The position numbers and the translations under genes were made by a program. Shown piece after piece: positions 60,632-64,000 of a stretch of 64,000 nt of DNA. The notes beneath the pieces are model-generated. The model was not told where the DNA came from, made no database searches, and saw nothing but the letters and a program-made list of their open reading frames with translations. Position 1 is the first letter of the stretch; every line of letters starts with the position of its first letter. The DNA comes from Channallabes apus (taxonomy: Eukaryota; Chordata; Actinopteri; Siluriformes; Clariidae), in the NCBI GenBank assembly GCA_030522415.1, contig CM060127.1:12368646-12432645 (forward strand), written 5' to 3'.

Positions 60632-61282
60632 GTTACTGATATTGTTTCCATCAAACCAATCACTGTTGATCCTGTTCAACCAATCATTGATCATTGTTGT
60701 TGCACAGCTTTTTTAAGTTTACACTTAGACTTTTATTAGAGAAATTTGCTGGTCCAAAAAAAATAATTTCCCCGATGTGTCAGATGCAAATAAAGAGTCC
60801 ATGGCAACAAGAGTTTGTTCCTCAACATGTGAATCTGAGCGGAGCGTGTCTCTCCTAGTCCAATAGAAATTGCTTGGATGGCTTCATATGTACATCCAGT
60901 CCTTCTGGAAGCTAACAAGAGAAGTTTTGCAAAGAAAAAGATTAATACATTTCACAGAATATCTAGTTATATTAATAAGGCTATACACCATAATATCACT
61001 TATCTTACTGAGTACTGGAGTGTCGCTGCTCCTTAATGCCTTAATGCTTCAGGGTTTTCTTAAACTTTCTTTAGCTGTGTGCTCGGGGTGGAGAAGGATG
61101 CTCCTGCTGGGCATAAGTGTGGAGAAAGGATAGATACGGCTATGAAAGGTTAGCTCGCTAACTACTGTACAGTGTGGTAACATGAAGCCTAATGTTAGCT
61201 AAAGCTCAACTCGTTAATGTTGATAAGCGGAAAACACATCTGCCTCACTTTGCTGTTTAACGTTACCTGTCTAAAAATTTCA

Positions 61283-61315
<33 letters not shown>

Positions 61316-61318
<3 letters not shown>

Positions 61319-62927
61319 TGGTGTGAAAAACTATTTGCCCCCTTCCTGATTTCTTATTCTTTGGCATGTTTGTCACACTTAAATGTTTCTGCTCATCAAA
61401 AACCGTTAACTATTAGTCAAAGATAACATAATTGAACACAAAATGCAGTTTTTAAATGAAGGTTTACGTTATTAAGGGAGAAAAAAACTCCAAATCAACA
61501 TGGCCCTGTGTGAAAAAGTGATTGCCCCCTTGTTAAAAAATAACTGTGGTTTATCACACCTGAGTTCAATTTCTGTAGTCACCCCCAGGCCTGATTACTG
61601 CCACACCTGTTTCAATCAAGAAATCACTTAAATAGGAGCTACCTGACACAGAGAAGTAGACCAAAAGCACCTCAAAAGTTAGACATCATGCCAAGATCCA
61701 AAGAAATTCAGGAACAAATGAGAACAAAAGTAATTGAGATCTATCAGTCTGGTAAAGGTTATAAAGCCATTTCTAAAGCTTTGGGACTCCAGCGAACCAC
61801 AGTGAGAGCCATTATCCACAAATGGCAAAAACATGGAACAGTGGTGAACCTTCCCAGGAGTGGCCGGCCGACAAAAATTACCCCAAGAGCGCAGAGACAA
61901 CTCATCCGAGAGGCCACAAAAGACCCCAGGACAACATCTAAAGAACTGCAGGCCTCACTTGCCTCAATTAAGGTCAGTGTTCACGACTCCACCATAAGAA
62001 AGAGACTGGGCAAAAACGGCCTGCATGGCAGATTTCCAAGGCGCAAACCACTTTTAAGCAAAAAAAACATTAAGGCTCGTTTCAATTTTGCTAAAAAACA
62101 TCTCAATGATTGCCAAGACTTTTGGGAAAATACCTTGTGGACCGACGAGACAAAAGTTGAACTTTTTGGAAGGTGCGTGTCCCGTTACATCTGGCGTAAA
62201 AGTAACACAGCTTTTCAGAAAAAGAACATCATACCAACAGTAAAATATGGTGGTGGTAGTGTGATGGTCTGGGGTTGTTTTGCTGCTTCAGGACCTGGAA
62301 GGCTTGCTGTGATAGATGGAACCATGAATTCTACTGTCTACCAAAAAATCCTGAAGGAGAATGTCCGGCCATCTGTTCGTCAACTCAAGCTGAAGCGATC
62401 TTGGGTGCTGCAGCAGGACAATGACCCAAAACACACCAGCAAATCCACCTCTGAATGGCTGAAGAAAAACAAAATGAAGACTTTGGAGTGGCCTAGTCAA
62501 AGTCCTGACCTGAATCCTATTGAGATGTTGTGGCATGACCTTAAAAAGGCAGTTCATGCTAGAAAACCCTCAAATAAAACTGAATTACAACAATTCTGCA
62601 AAGATGAGTGGGCCAAAATTCCTCCAGAGCGCTGTAAAAGACTCGTTGCAAGTTATCGCAAACGCTTGATTGCAGTTATTGCTGCTAAGGGTGGCCCAAC
62701 CAGTTATTAGGTTCAGGGGGCAATTACTTTTTCACACAGGGCCATGTAAGTTTGGATTTTTTGCTCCCTAAATAATAAAACCCCTCATTTAAAAACTGCA
62801 TTTTGTGTTTACTTGTGTTATCTTTGACTAATAGTTAAATGTGTTTGATGATCAGAAACATTTTGTGTGAAAAACATGCAAAAGAATAAGAAATCAGGAG
62901 GGGGGCAAATAGTTTTTCACACCACTG
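61316..62927 (+). mobile_element. Full-length Tc1 transposon with intact transposase
   Basis: The 1612-bp element has ends CAGTGGTGTGAAAAACTATT...AATAGTTTTTCACACCACTG and TA on both sides (61314-61315, 62928-62929). The outer inverted repeats agree over more than 50 bp with about two mismatches. Similarity continues with gaps to about 220 bp, including an inner GTGTGAAAAAGTGATTGCCC repeat, so the ends have the IR/DR layout known from Sleeping Beauty-type elements. It inserted in or next to a TA microsatellite downstream of the PHD-finger gene. Confidence 0.95.
61688..62710 (+). CDS. Tc1-family DDE transposase, 340 aa, open
   Basis: Cut-and-paste transposase. Start MPRSKEIQEQMRTKVIEIYQ; two N-terminal helix-turn-helix DNA-binding domains (about residues 1-55 and 65-115) joined by a SGRPTK linker, the GRPR-like motif. 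The catalytic triad is Asp153 (LWTDETKVELFG), Asp244 (LQQDNDPKHTS) and Glu279 (DLNPIEMLWHDL), a DD34E set at the same residue numbers as in Sleeping Beauty transposase. GGGSVMVWGCF (188-198) is present. Length equals the family norm and there is no stop or frameshift. It may be active or only recently silenced; the sequence cannot say. Confidence 0.95.
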   Translation: MPRSKEIQEQMRTKVIEIYQSGKGYKAISKALGLQRTTVRAIIHKWQKHGTVVNLPRSGRPTKITPRAQRQLIREATKDPRTTSKELQASLASIKVSVHDSTIRKRLGKNGLHGRFPRRKPLLSKKNIKARFNFAKKHLNDCQDFWENTLWTDETKVELFGRCVSRYIWRKSNTAFQKKNIIPTVKYGGGSVMVWGCFAASGPGRLAVIDGTMNSTVYQKILKENVRPSVRQLKLKRSWVLQQDNDPKHTSKSTSEWLKKNKMKTLEWPSQSPDLNPIEMLWHDLKKAVHARKPSNKTELQQFCKDEWAKIPPERCKRLVASYRKRLIAVIAAKGGPTSY

Positions 62928-62935
62928 TATATACT

Positions 62936-63611
62936 CAGTGGTGGAAAGAGTAATAAAATTGTGTACTTAAGTAAAGGTACTGTTACTTTAGTGAACTGTT
63001 ACTGAAGTACAAGTAAAGTTATCCTTATAAAAATCTACACAAGTAAAAGAAAAAAGTAGATAATTAAAAATTTACTCAGAGTAAAAGTTCCTGAGTTACT
63101 TTTTTTTTTTTTTTTTTTTACCAGCGGAGGTGGGATGGGGGATGGAACACACTTGCATAATAAATCTGTTCCCTTTGTTGTTCCTGAAATCAAAGTAGTC
63201 GCTTAAATATGGCCAGGGGTTTGCTTGATAAGAATTTGTTGCCATTTCACTTTCAGCCAGGTCTGCATCACTGGCATCTGTTTTGTCCGTCTCCATCGTT
63301 CTTGTGAATTTAGCGCGTTTGTTCTCCACACCATCAATCAATCAGTGCAGTGGTTTCCGGGGTGCAATTTTTTCCCTTCCCCGTTGTATTATTTATATAA
63401 TTTTTCATTTTCATTCATTTATTTTTTACTCAGTAGCGAATAGCGATTAGCGATTTAAAATGTAGTGAAGTATAATACTTTAAACAAAACATACTTAAGT
63501 AAACGTAATATTACAGATTTGAAAAACTACTTTAAAAAGTAGAAGTGTACACAAAAAATCTACTCAATTACAGTAATGCGAGTAAATGGAATTCATTACT
63601 TTCCACCTCTG
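62936..63611. mobile_element. Non-autonomous hAT element with 8-bp target duplication
   Basis: Ends CAGTGGTGGAAAGAGTAAT...ATTACTTTCCACCTCTG are imperfect inverted repeats. Subterminal repeats of TACTTAAGTA/AAGTACAAGTAAAG run inward from each side. Identical 8-bp direct repeats TATATACT flank it (62928-62935, 63612-63619), as expected for hAT. A (T)n run is present at about 63101-63119. The 676-bp interior encodes no transposase. Confidence 0.9.
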
Positions 63612-63867
63612 TATATACTTACCCAGAGTAAAGAGTCTAAAAAACAGTAATCCGGCGGGGGAAGGGGTGGGGGTCGTCTCAGGGGAAGTAAATTGCTGTC
63701 TCAACTTGATAGTTCAAACTTTTTAGTTTATACATTCTGTGTCTCCAAGGTTTTCAAGTACACAGTGTTACCTGTTGTCTCAACAAATACTGCTGTAAGA
63801 AGCTGGGACAACAATTCAATATAAATTCATTAAAAATTCATCTAGTTGTAGTTTTTACAGTGTAATG

Positions 63868-64000
63868 ATCAATGACTGATCACCGTTCTCTTTCAATAAT
63901 CACTGATCATTGTTGTTCTCTTTGACCAATCACTGATCACCATTGCACTGAACATCTTTGTTCTCATCAACCAATCATTTATCCCCATTGTTATCTATGA
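63868..64000 (+). repeat. Degenerate repeat of a CCAATCACTGATCA unit
   Basis: Repeated variants of CAATCACTGATCACCATTG spaced about 30-45 bp run to the window edge. The same motif family occurs at 60240-60310 and 60650-60705 on the other side of the Tc1/hAT pair, so the transposons seem to lie within or beside a larger minisatellite-like region. Confidence 0.55.

Overview
The window looks like ordinary nuclear DNA of a ray-finned fish. Genes are split by GT-AG introns, CA/GT and TA microsatellites are common, and transposable elements fill most introns and gaps: Tc1/mariner, hAT, L2 and L1-type LINEs, and tRNA-derived SINEs. The commonest SINE resembles the Mermaid/DANA type, so an ostariophysan such as a catfish is plausible, but this is inference. 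There is no sign of bacterial, viral or organellar DNA.

Layout: 1-2240 is the 5' part of a decayed L1-type LINE on the minus strand. A short inverted-repeat transposon follows (2642-3457). From 4364 to 15527 (+) lie seven exons coding for the C-terminal 237 residues of an SDR42E2-like 3-beta-HSD/SDR protein; its N-terminal exons must lie upstream of the window. 15528-25244 is a gene-poor convergent interval. From 37043 back to 25245 (-) is a complete five-exon cdr2 gene (412 aa). From 37712 to 49945 (+) is a complete six-exon MFSD13/TMEM180-family transporter gene (466 aa), head to head with cdr2 across a 668-bp gap with CRE and CCAAT motifs. After 4-5 kb of transposon-rich DNA comes a four-exon gene (55432-58549, +) for a 498-aa nuclear-type protein ending in an RAI1/TCF20-like extended PHD finger. 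The end of the window holds a tandem duplication of that gene's 3' region, a full-length Tc1 element with an open 340-codon transposase, and a non-autonomous hAT element inserted directly beside it.

The order SDR42E2 - CDR2 - MFSD13B matches the human 16p12.2 neighbourhood, where EEF2K and POLR3E sit between the first two; neither was recognised here. The genes share a conserved neighbourhood rather than a pathway: a membrane-anchored oxidoreductase, a cytoplasmic coiled-coil protein, a multi-pass transporter-like protein and a chromatin-reader-like protein.

I found no undescribed system such as a defence locus, gene cluster or repeat array with linked genes. The observations most worth a second look are the apparently intact Tc1 transposase, an 85-bp-arm hairpin in a cdr2 intron, a 40-bp CRE-centred palindrome inside a hAT element with a perfect 8-bp target duplication, an L2 reverse transcriptase whose first catalytic Asp has become Asn by a CpG-type change, and the duplicated 3' gene end.
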